Of a DNA stretch of 64,000 nt, positions 36,120 through 47,259 are shown in pieces. The stretch comes from Micrasema longulum. Its lineage: Eukaryota; Arthropoda; Insecta; Trichoptera; Brachycentridae. The notes beneath the pieces were generated by a model. It ran no database searches. It saw only the letters and a program-made list of their open reading frames with translations, and was not told where the DNA came from. The position numbers and the translations under genes were made by a program. Where the stretch lies: NCBI GenBank assembly GCA_022494885.1, contig JAGVSM010003765.1, forward strand, positions 1-64,000. Reading direction: 5' to 3'. How positions within the stretch are numbered: position 1 is the stretch's first letter; each line of letters starts with the position of its first letter.

Positions 36120-36265
36120 TATAAAAAAAACTAATTTTCAAAAATAGGGGTTAGATTATTACAAATCTTGCAGCTACTAAATCAGAGCGCATGGACAGTT
36201 GAAATTCTAGACCCCCTTTACAAAATTTAAGTATTTTATAGTTGACAACATTTACATACTGAAGC
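36120..36265 (-). repeat. Dispersed repeat J, reverse copy
   Basis: Carries GAGCGCATGGACAGTTGAAA and ATTCTAGACCCCCTTTACAA, the complement of the string at 26100-26150. Confidence 0.5.
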
Positions 36266-36599
36266 TAGTTATTTACAAATATTTAATGAAATTTCGGTAT
36301 AATTTAAAATGTAGTTAATATTAATTTATATAATAATATTGATTTGTTTTACGAAGCAGGAAAACAGTTTCTAAATAATTTAAGCATTTGATGCCAAAGT
36401 TAGCCGTTATGATAACAGCGCTTTTCGATGTAGGTAAACTAATATGCTATAATATTGTGTTACCATGGCTGGATCATTTAACAAATACGTTGAATTACTC
36501 AAACGGTACTAGGTATGTCGTTCAAACAAATACCTTACAGCGGAGATGGAGCACATTTTAAAGCAGAGAATATGGGAGTCTATGCATTGACAGGGCTTA

Positions 36600-37905
36600 T
36601 AACCCGTCGTTATTATAATTACTATATTGGATAACTTATGTAGCGCCATTTTCGTAGGATAATACCTCAAGGGCGCTTTACAAAGTGATTATGAAAATAA
36701 ATAAATTTAATTGAAACTTGTTATCACATGCCGCCGAATTCATTCAAATGATTTAGAGAACAAGTGGGTTTTAAGTTTTTTTCCTTCACTCTCAGCCTCG
36801 CACTTCTTCTGGGAGAGCATTCCATGTCATAGGGCCTGCGATTGTGGAGGTAGAGGTATAATTACTTTTTCTCTCGCCGTAGACTTAGCTGATCTAAGCG
36901 TAAGACGCCTGTCAGCTAGTTCATCTGGAAAACATAGTTCCCTTAGATACTCCGGAACAGAGTTGTGGAGTGACCCATACATAAGCCAACAGAGGTTGTT
37001 TTCCACCCTCTGTGGAGTGCGTAGCCAGTATAATTCCCGAAGTAGTGGAGTGATTTGAGAGAACTTAGAGATTAAAAAAATAAGTCTCGCTGCGGCATTT
37101 AATACGGACTGTAGGCGAGTCTTAGTCCGGGTGTTGTAGATTTTTTTAAAGTATTATTGTCAGTGTTAAGTACTTTTGGTTGTATGCGCTTTTTGTTATT
37201 TTATTAAATCAGTAATCATGAGAAAACACGAAATACACCATTTATATTTACCTTCTGCACAGGGAGTATGTTCTATTGACGGCCGACAGTCGGAAGCGAT
37301 CGTTGGTCAGCCCCAGCCTCTCGAGACTTATCCATAAGCGAACCGAGTTTGTGTTCCACTCTCTGTGGAAAACGTAGTCAGTGTAATTCCCGAAGTAGTG
37401 GAGTGACATGACGGAACTTCGTGATTTCGAAAATAAGTCTCGCTGCGGGATTTAATAGACTGTAGGCGAGTCATTTTTTTCATTAGTAAACCTGCGTCTA
37501 CGCAGTATCTATAATATTACAATAATCGATTCTAAGACACTACAAACGCATTTATTAATTGACGGGCGGTGTCAACCGGTAAATTTTTGCGTATGCATTT
37601 AATTTGTCTCAGCTGAAAGAAACGTGAACTTATCATTCTACTAATTTGAGCGTCAAGAGAAAGGTCAGAGTTAAGGAAGACTCCCAGTAGCTTAACGGTG
37701 GGTAAAGCGGCACTCCTTACATCGGGTAGTGCCATATCCTGAATCAAATTCTGTCGTCTGGCTGAAGCCATCCATAGTTGTTTCGTTTTAGATGGGTTTA
37801 ATGCTAGTCTATTTTCAGCCAATCAGTTTCCTATTTTCTCGATGCATCCATCAACTGAATCAACAAGCACACTCCTCTCTCGCCTCGTTCGCAATAAAGT
37901 TGGAA
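36600..37905 (-). mobile_element. L2/Daphne-like LINE, 3' half, partly duplicated
   Basis: The 3' end (ATTGGATAACTTATGTAGCG, 36625) and C-terminal block (36780-37110) are followed at 37300-37480 by a second partial copy of that block, then by ENRLALNPSKTKQLWMAS and LLGVFLNSDLSLDAQI (37532-37822, open frame). Motifs match 7340-8885 on the other strand. The duplication suggests two insertions or a rearrangement. Confidence 0.8.
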
Positions 37906-37909
37906 GTTT

Positions 37910-38075
37910 TAGTGACCACTTTACACATTGTGTAACATTCAACATTCTGCCTATGTTTGAACACCCATATTTGTTAAGTTCTTCCATCTGTTGATTTTTG
38001 TGAAGTTAAATAGCTAAAATCTTTATTGATGTAGGTGAGATTCATCTCATTGAATTTTTCCACCTGCATACTAGA
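37910..38075. repeat. Foldback family H, single diverged arm
   Basis: Shares CACTTTACACATTGTGTAAC, TTCTGCCTATGTTTGAACA and TCCATCTGTTGA with the arms at 38445 and 43740. Confidence 0.6.
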
Positions 38076-38444
38076 TGGCACCTGAAAATCTAAGGTAATA
38101 TTCAGATACGTATTTGATACCTCCATGGTCTTATGAATTTACCCACACGCGTAATATTATTAAGTCATCAATGTGTACATATCCTTTGTGGCAAAGCGGA
38201 TGATAGATTTGCCAAGAATGATGTCATTTTGGTGCATAGTTTATAGCTGACGAATAATTTAAGGATTTCGTCTGTGTCCCACATCTGTATTCATGATATG
38301 AGAATTGGTTAAAAGGTGAATGTTTAATATTTATATTTTTTCAATAAAAAACGGTTAAAAAAAACGATAAATAAACGTATTTTTTAGGGCCAACACATTT
38401 TATTTGTATTATTTAATTCGATAAATATCTACCTGTTTTGTCTG

Positions 38445-38800
38445 GTTTTAATGATCGCTTTACACACTGTTTAATACTAACAGTTCTGCCCATGTTTGAA
38501 CATTCGTATTTGCTTAAGTCTTCCATCTGTTGACTTTTGTAAGTAAAAGAGCTGAAACCTTTGTCGTGTGGGTGAGATTCATTCGACTGAACCAATTCGT
38601 GAACCAATGAGTGAATTGGTTCAGCCGGATGAATCTCACCCACGCGATAAAGGTTTCAGCTGTTTTACTTTACGAAAATCAACTGATGGAATAGTTGAGA
38701 AAATGTGGATGTTTCAACATAGGCAGAATGGTAAATGTTACACAGTATATATATATAGTGGCCACTTAAACCAGCAAATGACAGGTCATAAACCCTGTAA
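38445..38800. mobile_element. Foldback element, family H
   Basis: Large palindrome: the left arm (38445-38600) includes AGCTGAAACCTTTGTCGTGT and GAGATTCATTCGACTGAACC, and the right arm is its complement with ATGAATCTCACCCACGCG. The right end passes through AGTGGCCACTTAAACCAGCA. Long open frames across it are translation of the repeat and not genes. Confidence 0.75.
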
Positions 38801-39386
38801 ATGCCTAAACTTCCATATTCCCTTCTTAAAAGTGTTTTACGTCTCTGTTGCAACAAATTTAGATCTAAATGACTCACTAGGGATGAATATCCAGCCTGTC
38901 TGCAAACATTTGGACTTACTTAAAATATTTTTGAACTCGCTAACCATTCAATGGCTTTGCCATCCATGCCTCTTTCAAAAATGTTTTCCTTCCATGTTGC
39001 AATAATTAAAAACTCCCTAGAGGGTAGAATTCAGCCATTGTCTTCAAACATTTGGTCACACATATTTTAAATAAAAAAAGTATAATAAAATATTTATAAT
39101 TCCTTTTTGTGTAGCTCTCATTGAAAACACCGTAAATATCGGAGGTATTATTTTTCGATAATTTGATCGTATGTTATGTAGAAAAGTGAACCTAAACTAT
39201 TAGTTTACCCTGAAGATGGCTCCTTCAATTGTAGCCGAATCGTCAGAATGAATCCAACATACACGGGATCACCCGAAAAAGAAGATACATATTGATAGCA
39301 ACGCGTATCAGCCTCCTAGAGAGCGTTCAGAATCATACTGCTGGCCTCGTAATTTCGCGAGTCTCGAGTCTCGAATGGAAGCCCTG

Positions 39387-40603
39387 GGCCGCGATTATGA
39401 ACGGCTATCTTCATCAGTATATACCTACTGAGACGGTATAAACTAATATCAATATTTATGTATGAAAGTGTGTATATTTGTATGAAAATTCAAAACACAT
39501 TCGTCGGTAACCAATAATTGAACATGTTAAGAAAAAAAATGTAAACATTTTATATAGATTTTAGGTCTATTTTTCATAACCATATAGACCTAAAATCTCA
39601 CGACAAAAACTGCGGAGACCACACAAACTGTTTTTCTCAATGTGTTACCCTGACCGAAAAATCTAAGATGAAATATCTGGGAATAATAATCGACCAAAAT
39701 ATTAAATGGAAAGAACAAATAGATTCAATGTGCAAAAGACTAAGAAAATTATTCCACATATTTTTAAAGCTTAGAGGTATTTTATCGACGGATCAATTAA
39801 AGACAGTTTATTATGCTCTAGTACAGTCAATCATTCAATATGCAATAGTTGGATGGGGGGGGGGCTTATAACGCTCATCTTAGACCCTTAAAAATTCCAC
39901 AAAAAAAAATCATTAAAATAATACTTTATAAACCATCCTTGTTCTCAACTACCGAACTGTTCAAAGAATTTAATGTTTTAAGAGTGGAGGATATCTACGG
40001 AAAGTGCTGTATGCTCTAGGTGCATAAGGAGAGCCTCCCATCGGACCGTATTACGGGAAGGTTGAGAGCAGGATGCCTCGCTCTACCGAGAACTAAAACT
40101 ACCATGGCCAAACATCTACATAGGACGGAAGCTTTTCAATAATTTACCACAAAATCTACGTCAAGAAATAAATTACGGAAAATTTAAGGATAAATTAAAG
40201 AAAAGCTTCTTGACGTAATTAACATTAACTGTATTTAAAAAAAAGAGATGTATGTTTAATATGTGCCCATGTTTACAAATTTTGTGTTTTTATTTAATAT
40301 TTTTTTAGTGTTATATTTTCTCAATTTTTAAAATTGTTTAATTTTTTATTTATTTTATTATTTTGTTTTGCATTTTATGTTTTATTTTTATGTTATTTTG
40401 TAAACTTGCCAAACACAAGAGCTAGACTCTTTTTTGGCAAGTTCAACCTTAACTGTTCCATTTTTCTACTGAATGTATCGTTTATTTATGCTAAAATAAA
40501 GGTTTAAAAAAAAATATAATAATATATATTTTTTATACAGAAAACTTAATTTTACGATAAAATTGAACATAAATTTTAACTTCCCACCAGAATACGTACC
40601 CTG
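39387..40603 (+). mobile_element. Repeat F split by a Jockey-like LINE
   Basis: Repeat F runs from CCTGGGCCGCGATTATGAAC to about 39575 and resumes near 40515 (TTTTTATACAGAAAACTTAA), ending at GAATACGTACCCTG. The two halves join into a normal copy. Confidence 0.75.
39582..40512 (+). mobile_element. Jockey-like LINE 3' part, nested
   Basis: Open frame 39668-39871 reads MKYLGIIIDQNIKWKEQI, ILSTDQLKTVYYALVQSIIQ and IVGWGGGL, the palm-to-thumb part of a Jockey-type reverse transcriptase; it continues in other frames to about 40215. The 3' untranslated region holds a hairpin (ACTTGCCA..TGGCAAGT, 40404-40442) and the copy ends in an A-run. A perfect 14-base inverted repeat (GATTTTAGGTCTAT / ATAGACCTAAAATC) flanks the 5' junction at 39559-39600. 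Confidence 0.78.
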
Positions 40604-40607
40604 TAGC

Positions 40608-41168
40608 TCAATCACAAATAACTATCGACGTGCTTAAAAACATGCTAAGCATTTGAGCGATCACAATGAACAAGAATGAACATGCTAAGTTATCGCAGAC
40701 ATAAGTCAACGCATGTGTAATCTCTAAGTCAACGCTCGTGCCGGTTTGTTTTTTGTTTTCCTCGTAAATAAATACAGTTCACTGGCGATAAATCGGCGTT
40801 TACTATAAAAAAGAATACAATGTTTTGCATTTGCATAATACTAAGGAGTATCTAATACAAAAAAGTTAAAATTAAATTACAATTACTATGGCGACTGGTT
40901 TTCTTGACATTTGGCTTGCAAATCGCCGCCGCCGGCTAAATGCTATAAATACCGTGATAAATAAATCAAAATATCAGTTTTGGAATATTTTCCATATTTA
41001 CACCGGTGAAATTCAAATATGTGATTGCGCAGCAGGATCATACGTCGCGAAACGTAAATATTTTGACATTTAATATTAGGTGTTCACGGATGTTCCATTG
41101 TGATCGCGAATACGATAAACAACCATGGTGAAAAATTGTTATCACGTCGCCTTTTAGCACGTCGATAG
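40608..41168 (+). repeat. Dispersed repeat G, full copy
   Basis: Longest copy of repeat G, continuous with both parts seen at 28945-29435 and 27890-28130, so the unit is at least 550 bases. It contains GGTGTTCACGGATGTT and GTTATCACGTCGC near its end. Confidence 0.7.
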
Positions 41169-41704
41169 ATATTTGTGATTGCGCCACTGGTATAGATACT
41201 CACAGTCACACTTGCGGACTGCGGTTTAAGGGTTCGGTGTTATTCTCTGGGTTATAACTTTCTCTCAGCCCTGAAACTAAAACTTATAGTTTTGAAAATG
41301 CATTTTTGGGAAAACGTAATGATTTTTTGCTAGTTTTGTACCTCTCGATCAGTATATTTATCTTTCACAGATGTAGATAGTCCGGAGTACTCGTATATTT
41401 CAACCATGGCCTAGCGCATTTCCTTTGTTTTATCTCGCGAGCAATGGTACCTAAGTCTGTAGCAATCGTGATTACATTAAAAGGTAAATGCCTACTCATT
41501 ATAGGCAACGATGCAATGTGTGGTTCGGTGATTAGCGATTAAGAAACTTACTAATTGTGACTAAAAAAAAACTGATACTAGAAGGTTACACTAAGCAGGT
41601 GACGCCCGCGCAGTGGGATAAGAGATGAGTTAAACTGGTGGTGGATTACAGCAACTAATTTCTTGTGACTAAGGCTGATATGTTCATAAATACTCGTATA
41701 AATA

Positions 41705-41955
41705 CTTGTATAAAGTTTATATTTGAAGCACTAACTTTGTGGTTATTCATTATAATAAAATAAATAAAACAACTTTGTTTTTAACCACTATTTTTTTTTC
41801 TCCATCGACCGGTTTGAAAGCAAACAAGCTTCTTTGTCAAGGTTTACGTAATTAATAAACGTAACTAAGTAAACCTTGACGAAGAAGCTGGTCTGCTTTG
41901 AAACCGGTCGGTGGAGAAAAAATAAAATATTAGTGTTGTTTTATTTATAAATAAA
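41705..41955. mobile_element. Penelope-like terminal-repeat inverted pair, family C
   Basis: Minus arm with a mutated core at 41801-41842 and plus arm with a better core at 41871-41914, where ACC and GGT can pair as stem I. Only a short AT spacer lies between the arms. Confidence 0.68.
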
Positions 41956-42189
41956 GTTGTTTTATTTATAAATACTTGTATTTATTTATTTATATGGCTC
42001 ATCACTATACCTCCATGCCAAACAATTTGCGTTTTGATCTAATATGTCTACCGAAGATGCCTTCTTTACGAAAAGCAATTTTGTTAAAAATACTAATAAA
42101 AAATATGTCCCTTATTTCCCCACATTTCAGGTGCTTTCAATTATGCTTGGTGGCTAATAATTCTATCCAAACTGTGACTTTGACATTCG

Positions 42190-42525
42190 ACATTCGAGCA
42201 TTCAAAATATCGAATTGATGGGTCAATCGCCGTACAGTCCTGATTTGGCACTCAATGATTCTTTCTTATTCCCGCATATCAAAAATAAATTGCGGGGTCA
42301 ACGTTTTTCGACGCCCGAAGAAGCGGTTGATACGTTCAAATCACATGTTTGGAGGTACCTCAATCGGACTGTGCTTCCAAAAGTGCTTCGAAAATTGGTT
42401 CAAATGCATGCAAAAGCGTATTGATCTTTAAGGAGAATAGTTTGAAAAACAATTAAGCCATTTTCGATTCTAAATATTTGTTTTTACTCGTCTATATAAA
42501 AACTTAAGTAGCAACCCTCGTATAT
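42190..42525 (+). pseudogene. mariner transposase C-terminal fragment
   Basis: The open frame 42215-42424 starts MGQSPYSPDLALNDSFLFPH, which contains the third catalytic Asp (SPDLAxND) of mariner transposases, then NKLRGQRFSTPEEAVDTFKS. It ends at a stop followed by a sequence resembling a mariner inverted end (AGTAGCAACCCTCGTA, 42510). N-terminal and first two catalytic Asp are missing. Not part of the copy at 9850 by position. Confidence 0.85.
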
Positions 42526-42604
42526 GTGCGTGCGCGGGAGCATAGTAATACGAGTGATATTGTAATGACCGGTATTACCTCCTTACCGGCATTACCCGGT
42601 TTTA

Positions 42605-42735
42605 CCCTACGTATCAAAACAGGTAGACATAGAAAAGTCGGTAAGTGGTTGTATACAAATTCATTGTTATAACATTTAGTGAAATGTTTGACCACAAAGT
42701 TAATGCTTTAAATATTAATAATAAAAAATATGTCA
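42605..42735 (+). mobile_element. Penelope-like terminal arm fragment, family B
   Basis: Begins inside the hammerhead-like core (CAGGTAGACATAGAAAAGTC) and runs to ACCACAAAGTTAATGCTTTA, the end of family B. Confidence 0.65.
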
Positions 42736-43684
42736 TTAATATTATTATACCTCTACTATCTACTCGTGCGTACAGCGTTTTTTTACACAAGAAATTTAAT
42801 TGAATATCAATTCGTAGAAACGCGTCAGAAACTAAGTGTTCAATGATCAATTCACAATAAAAATATAATTTCACGAATAATTACTATTTTAATTGAAATG
42901 CAGCATTGCAGTGCGAGTTAATTTGATTGAATGTTTTAGTCATTATATTAGATATTCAGATTACTGCGAGTGCCGACTGTGGACAAAAAACGAAAATCTG
43001 CTTACCGATGTTTACTTTTTACGTAATACATTCCATATCGGCATGTTTTATTGTAGCCACACAATTCTAGTTTGAAGCGTGCGTTCGAGTATATAGTACC
43101 TACATACCTATTTCATACAGTGTATTTACATTTACCTACAAATGTTTCAATTCAATAATTGCTGCCATAAAAACCATTAGAACATATTAATTCACACATT
43201 TTGCATTCTTTGGATAAATACCTACACATGCTAACTGTTGTCACAACTGTTTAAGCTCTGGGTGGAAGATATAGGTGTTCTACAAATAATATTAACAAAA
43301 GAACGAAATGTTTTTCTTACGAATTCCTTACCGGATTTAGGGCAGATGTCATCACAGTCTCTCGGATACATATTTCATAACCAAAACAAACGATTTCTCT
43401 ACAAACAGCACATTACCTATTCCGCCAGTTCTATTAGTATAGGCAGCAATGTACAGCTCGGGCGGTTTATACATATTTTAGGTCGAACCTCTAAAAAATT
43501 ATTAGTTTTGACTTCTTACACAAGTTAGAACTCTAGAGACCTCGATCGAATATTATGCGAGTAGGTTTTCAAATGCCAATGGCAAAATTCTCGATTTTTA
43601 TTTTTTTTTTAAATAAAATTTATTTATTTCCTTTAGTTAGTTAATATTACTTATTTTTTTAACTGTTGCAACAGAGAGAGAATT

Positions 43685-44790
43685 TTTTTTTGAGAAGGGA
43701 ATATGGATGTCAAGGCACTTACAGGGCTTATAACCTGTCATTGGCTGGTTTAAGTGGCCACTTTACGCACTGTGTAACATTCACCATTCTGCCTATGTTT
43801 GAGCATCCACATTTCCTCAACTCTTCCATCTGTTGACTTTTGTGAAGTGAAAACAGTATTTTATGCTTTAATACAGTCAATTCTGCAGTATGGAATTATA
43901 GGCTGGGGAGGAGCTTATAGGACAAACTTAAAATCACTCTCTATTATTCAAAAAAGATTGCAAAAATAATTCTTAAAAAGCCCAGAACTTACCCATCAAA
44001 ACTAGTATTCGAAGAACTTAATATACCAACAATTGAAGAAATTTTTAATAAAGCCTCTATCTTACAAACTTTTAAAGAAAAAACAATTGAAGTGCAAATT
44101 TCAAGTAACTCTAGATTTTCTAATAATTTAATTTTGCACAGATGTAAAACAACAGCAGCGTTAAACCATTATACGTACATAGGTAAAAAAAACTTTAATA
44201 AACTTCCGGAAAACTTAAAATCTATAAAAAATTATCAAACTTTTAAAACTAAAATTAAAAAACATTTAAGACTCACCCCTTCCTAGACTCCATACCAAAG
44301 AATGTTTATTTTTTATTTTTAATTTACCTTGTTTATTTTTAATATTTAATTTTAATTTACTTTGTTTTAATTTACTTTGTTTATAAAAAAAAAAAAAATG
44401 TGAAACGAACTCCCTCTCTAAACACAAGTATCTACTTTATTAGAGAGGTAGAAACGTTATATATAAGATGTTCTGTATATTTACCTATTTTGTATTTCAA
44501 AAATGTATTTTGTAAAAAAAAAAGAGCTGAAACCTTTAGCATACGGGCGAGATTTATCCAGCTGAACCAGTTCACCTACTAGGCAACGCCTGAAAACAAT
44601 TTTCCAACTTTTATACTTCTTATTTTACCGGGTAGTTAATTTAATTTAGTTTTCAGGCGTTGCCCAGTAGGTGAATTGGTTCAGCCGGATGAATCTCACC
44701 CACGTGATTAAGGTTTCAGCTCTTTTACTTCACAAAATCAACAGATGTACACAGTGTGTAAAGTGGCCACTTAGGTTTACATTTCGATTT
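43685..44790. mobile_element. Foldback family H element split by a LINE
   Basis: Arms 43685-43858 and 44523-44790 reconstruct a family H element; the internal junction sequence TTTTGTGAAGTGAAAA / AAAGAGCTGAAACC is interrupted by 43858-44522. The right part contains its own palindrome (CCTACTAGGCAACGCCTGAA and GCGTTGCCCAGTAGG). Confidence 0.65.
43858..44522 (+). mobile_element. Jockey-like LINE 3' part, nested in family H
   Basis: Plus-strand frames read VFYALIQSILQYGIIGWGGA, then KLVFEELNIPTIEEIFNKAS and an open stretch (44092-44286) with YTYIGKKNFNKLPENLKSIK and a basic C-terminus. Terminates in an A-run near 44387 followed by 130 bases of probable 3' untranslated sequence. Confidence 0.75.
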
Positions 44791-44879
44791 AGCCAAATGT
44801 AAACTCTCGCCTTTCACACAGTAGCCAGTATCTTTATAGACCTGGGCTTGGAGGGCGAGAACTATTCACGGGGACCCGT

Positions 44880-45285
44880 CACAATAAATCTTCACGGGTC
44901 GCAGTGACGTCAGGATATGCGTATCGATAGCAAAGTTAGAATATACAAGACACGTGTGAGACCCATCATGGCGTATGCTGGAAAAGCATGGGCTGACACT
45001 GTTCGTACCAAAAGGACTACTCAGAACTGCTGAAATGAAGGTCTTGAGGTTTATTACTGGAAAAACGCTCTGAGACCGAATCCGTAATACCAGAAATACT
45101 TGTGAAACAGAGGATATCGTACCATGGAGCCGATTCAGACGAAGATACTGGAGAGACCATGTGAACAGAATGAGCAGCGACAGACTTGGGTACACTGCAG
45201 CCAATGAAATCCCATCTGGACAACGTCCACTTGGAAGACCACCCAAGAGATAGACCTCACCATCTCAGGAGAAGAACTAATTTTC
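44880..45285 (+). mobile_element. LINE reverse transcriptase C-terminal fragment
   Basis: Plus-strand reading in shifting frames: SKVRIYKTRVRPIMAYAGKA and WADTVRTK, later RRYWRDHVNRMSS-like and NEIPSGQRPLGRPPKR. It resembles the endonuclease-like tail of RTE-type LINEs but is a different family from the one at 31083. The long minus-strand frames here are shadows. Confidence 0.7.
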
Positions 45286-45289
45286 TGCA

Positions 45290-46180
45290 ACAATGATCTT
45301 AGGATCTCTTAAAAGATTAAGAAGAAAATGTGTACAATGGATGCGTTGGTTGCGCGTCGCGTCGAGAGGAAAGGAGAATGCCGATAATCATTTGGCGGGT
45401 TAAAATCTCACCGGGGAAAGTGCTGCTATTCGCGATCCGTTATCGTTTATTGCTTTTTAAAAATTGATATTAATTATACATACGTACGCACTAGAAATAC
45501 GATTTCTCCTAACTAATCGACATGGCAATAATCTTAGACGCGTTTAAAAAGAAAGTAAACGACTATGCTAATTAGCTTAAAAAGAGGAGTGTTTTGTCTT
45601 ACTGATTATACAATAATCAAACAAATACCGACTCCATGGTGACATGTATGTTTAAATATCTGCATACTAATAGGTACCTAAGTTACCTTTAATTTAAGGC
45701 ACTGTCAGTTCATGAAACGGGGATTTTAATGCAGTTTATTTTCTAAACCATTGCATATGTATATGTTTTTTTAAAAACATTTTTAAACCTTTATGCATCG
45801 GTCAGCGGAACTCAAAACATAATTATTGTGCATACTTCATAACATTTAAATAACTTCTTTTATAATGAATAGCATATAATTTTCTCATTTTTATTGACAA
45901 AAAAATTGTGTACTAATATTGGCACTTATTTTTTATTTTTTGATATCTATCGTATTCTTCCAGTAGTCTTTATTTAAATTGAAAATAAAATGTATCCCCA
46001 CACAGAGGCCATGCCTTTGTGAGTTTTCTTGTGTTTGTATAATAGTTTTTTTTGTATTTGTAACTTCTGTATACCTATTATAAAATGCAAATAATTCATT
46101 TAAATAAATGAAAAATGTATGTAATTTTATTTATTTTAATATCTCCAAAGGCATCGCTTGTTTCATATTTTGAAACAGCT
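45290..46180. other. No feature recognised
   Basis: AT-rich sequence without recognisable coding content. Confidence 0.35.
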
Positions 46181-46184
46181 TTTC

Positions 46185-47255
46185 TGCTACTACTGCTACT
46201 ATTACCATCACGCCATTTCTCCGTAGGGGTAGGCAGAGAGGATGGACCTCCAAACACGTCTATCCTGACATAAATTCCTAGCTTCTTCCACATTCATACT
46301 TCATACACTTTTTCATGCATGCCATTCGGTTGTGTTTGCTTTTGATATGACCAGATTTCAGATTTTGGTTTACCTGATCATGCCACGTCTTTTTTGGTCG
46401 TCCTCGTCCTATGTTACCGATCATTCTCGCCGTATATATTTATTTTACCATTAATTATTTCGTCATCCACTCGTTCTACATGACCAAACCGCCTCAGAGA
46501 TCCTTTCCTAATCTTATCAATTATACCATTCTCAGATTTTCACTCCCGCCTGATTTTATAGTTCGTATCCCTGTCATACATTGATTTCCCGCACATTCAT
46601 CTAATAGATCGCAATTCGACAGCGTTCACTCTGCCTTTATCCTTCCTCTGCTAGTTCCATGTTTCACTTCCATACTGAGACTAAAACTCCGTTATGCATT
46701 ACCAGTCTAGCTTCGATTGAGATATTTTCATTAGCGATTACAGTACTTAGTGCACCGTTTATTTTGTTGCCCGCATTCCCCATATTTTTAACATCTTTTT
46801 CTGCTCATCCATTTCTTGAAAACATGCTTCCAGATACCCTAATTCTTTTACTTGTTTAAGACATTCGTAGTTTAAATTTATTATGCAATCATTATTGATT
46901 GCATTACCCTCCCCTCCCCCCTTCAAAAACCATAACTTTTGATTCACTTTCGTTCATCAATAATTCGATCTCCGGGGATACATTATACAGTCTAAAGACT
47001 ATTTGTTGCAAATCCTCCTTACTGCTTGCTAAAATAACTGCATCGTTAGCTGCAACAAACGGTTTACTGCAAAATTATCAATTTTCGCTCTAATATCCAT
47101 GCATTCTATCATACAGTTGTCCATGCATATATTAAACAACCATGGTGACATCACAATCACATACAATTTTACATTCCTACTTTCCTTCATTAATCCTTCA
47201 CCACTTCTCATCACTTTCCTTCCCACTATCTCCTTGGTTTGTCCCAATTTCTTTT
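46185..47255 (-). mobile_element. RTE-like LINE, reverse transcriptase end and C-terminus
   Basis: Reading the minus strand from 47247: VMSPWLFNICMDNCMIECMD (reverse transcriptase motif block), a broken ADD region, GGGEGNAINNDCIINLNYEC, LKQVKELGYLEACFQEMDEQ, then the NGVL..SVWK and HVERM-type tail down to 46190. This is the longest copy of the family also found at 19260, 31083 and 58730; stops and shifts make it inactive. Confidence 0.8.
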
Positions 47256-47259
47256 ATTT

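Noticed and set aside
38568..39005. 145-codon frame, the longest open frame in the window
   Set aside because: It reads through the arm of a palindromic repeat (family H) present elsewhere, with no protein motif.
44866..45246. 126-codon minus-strand frame
   Set aside because: Shadow of a plus-strand LINE reverse transcriptase fragment with matching motifs in the other orientation.
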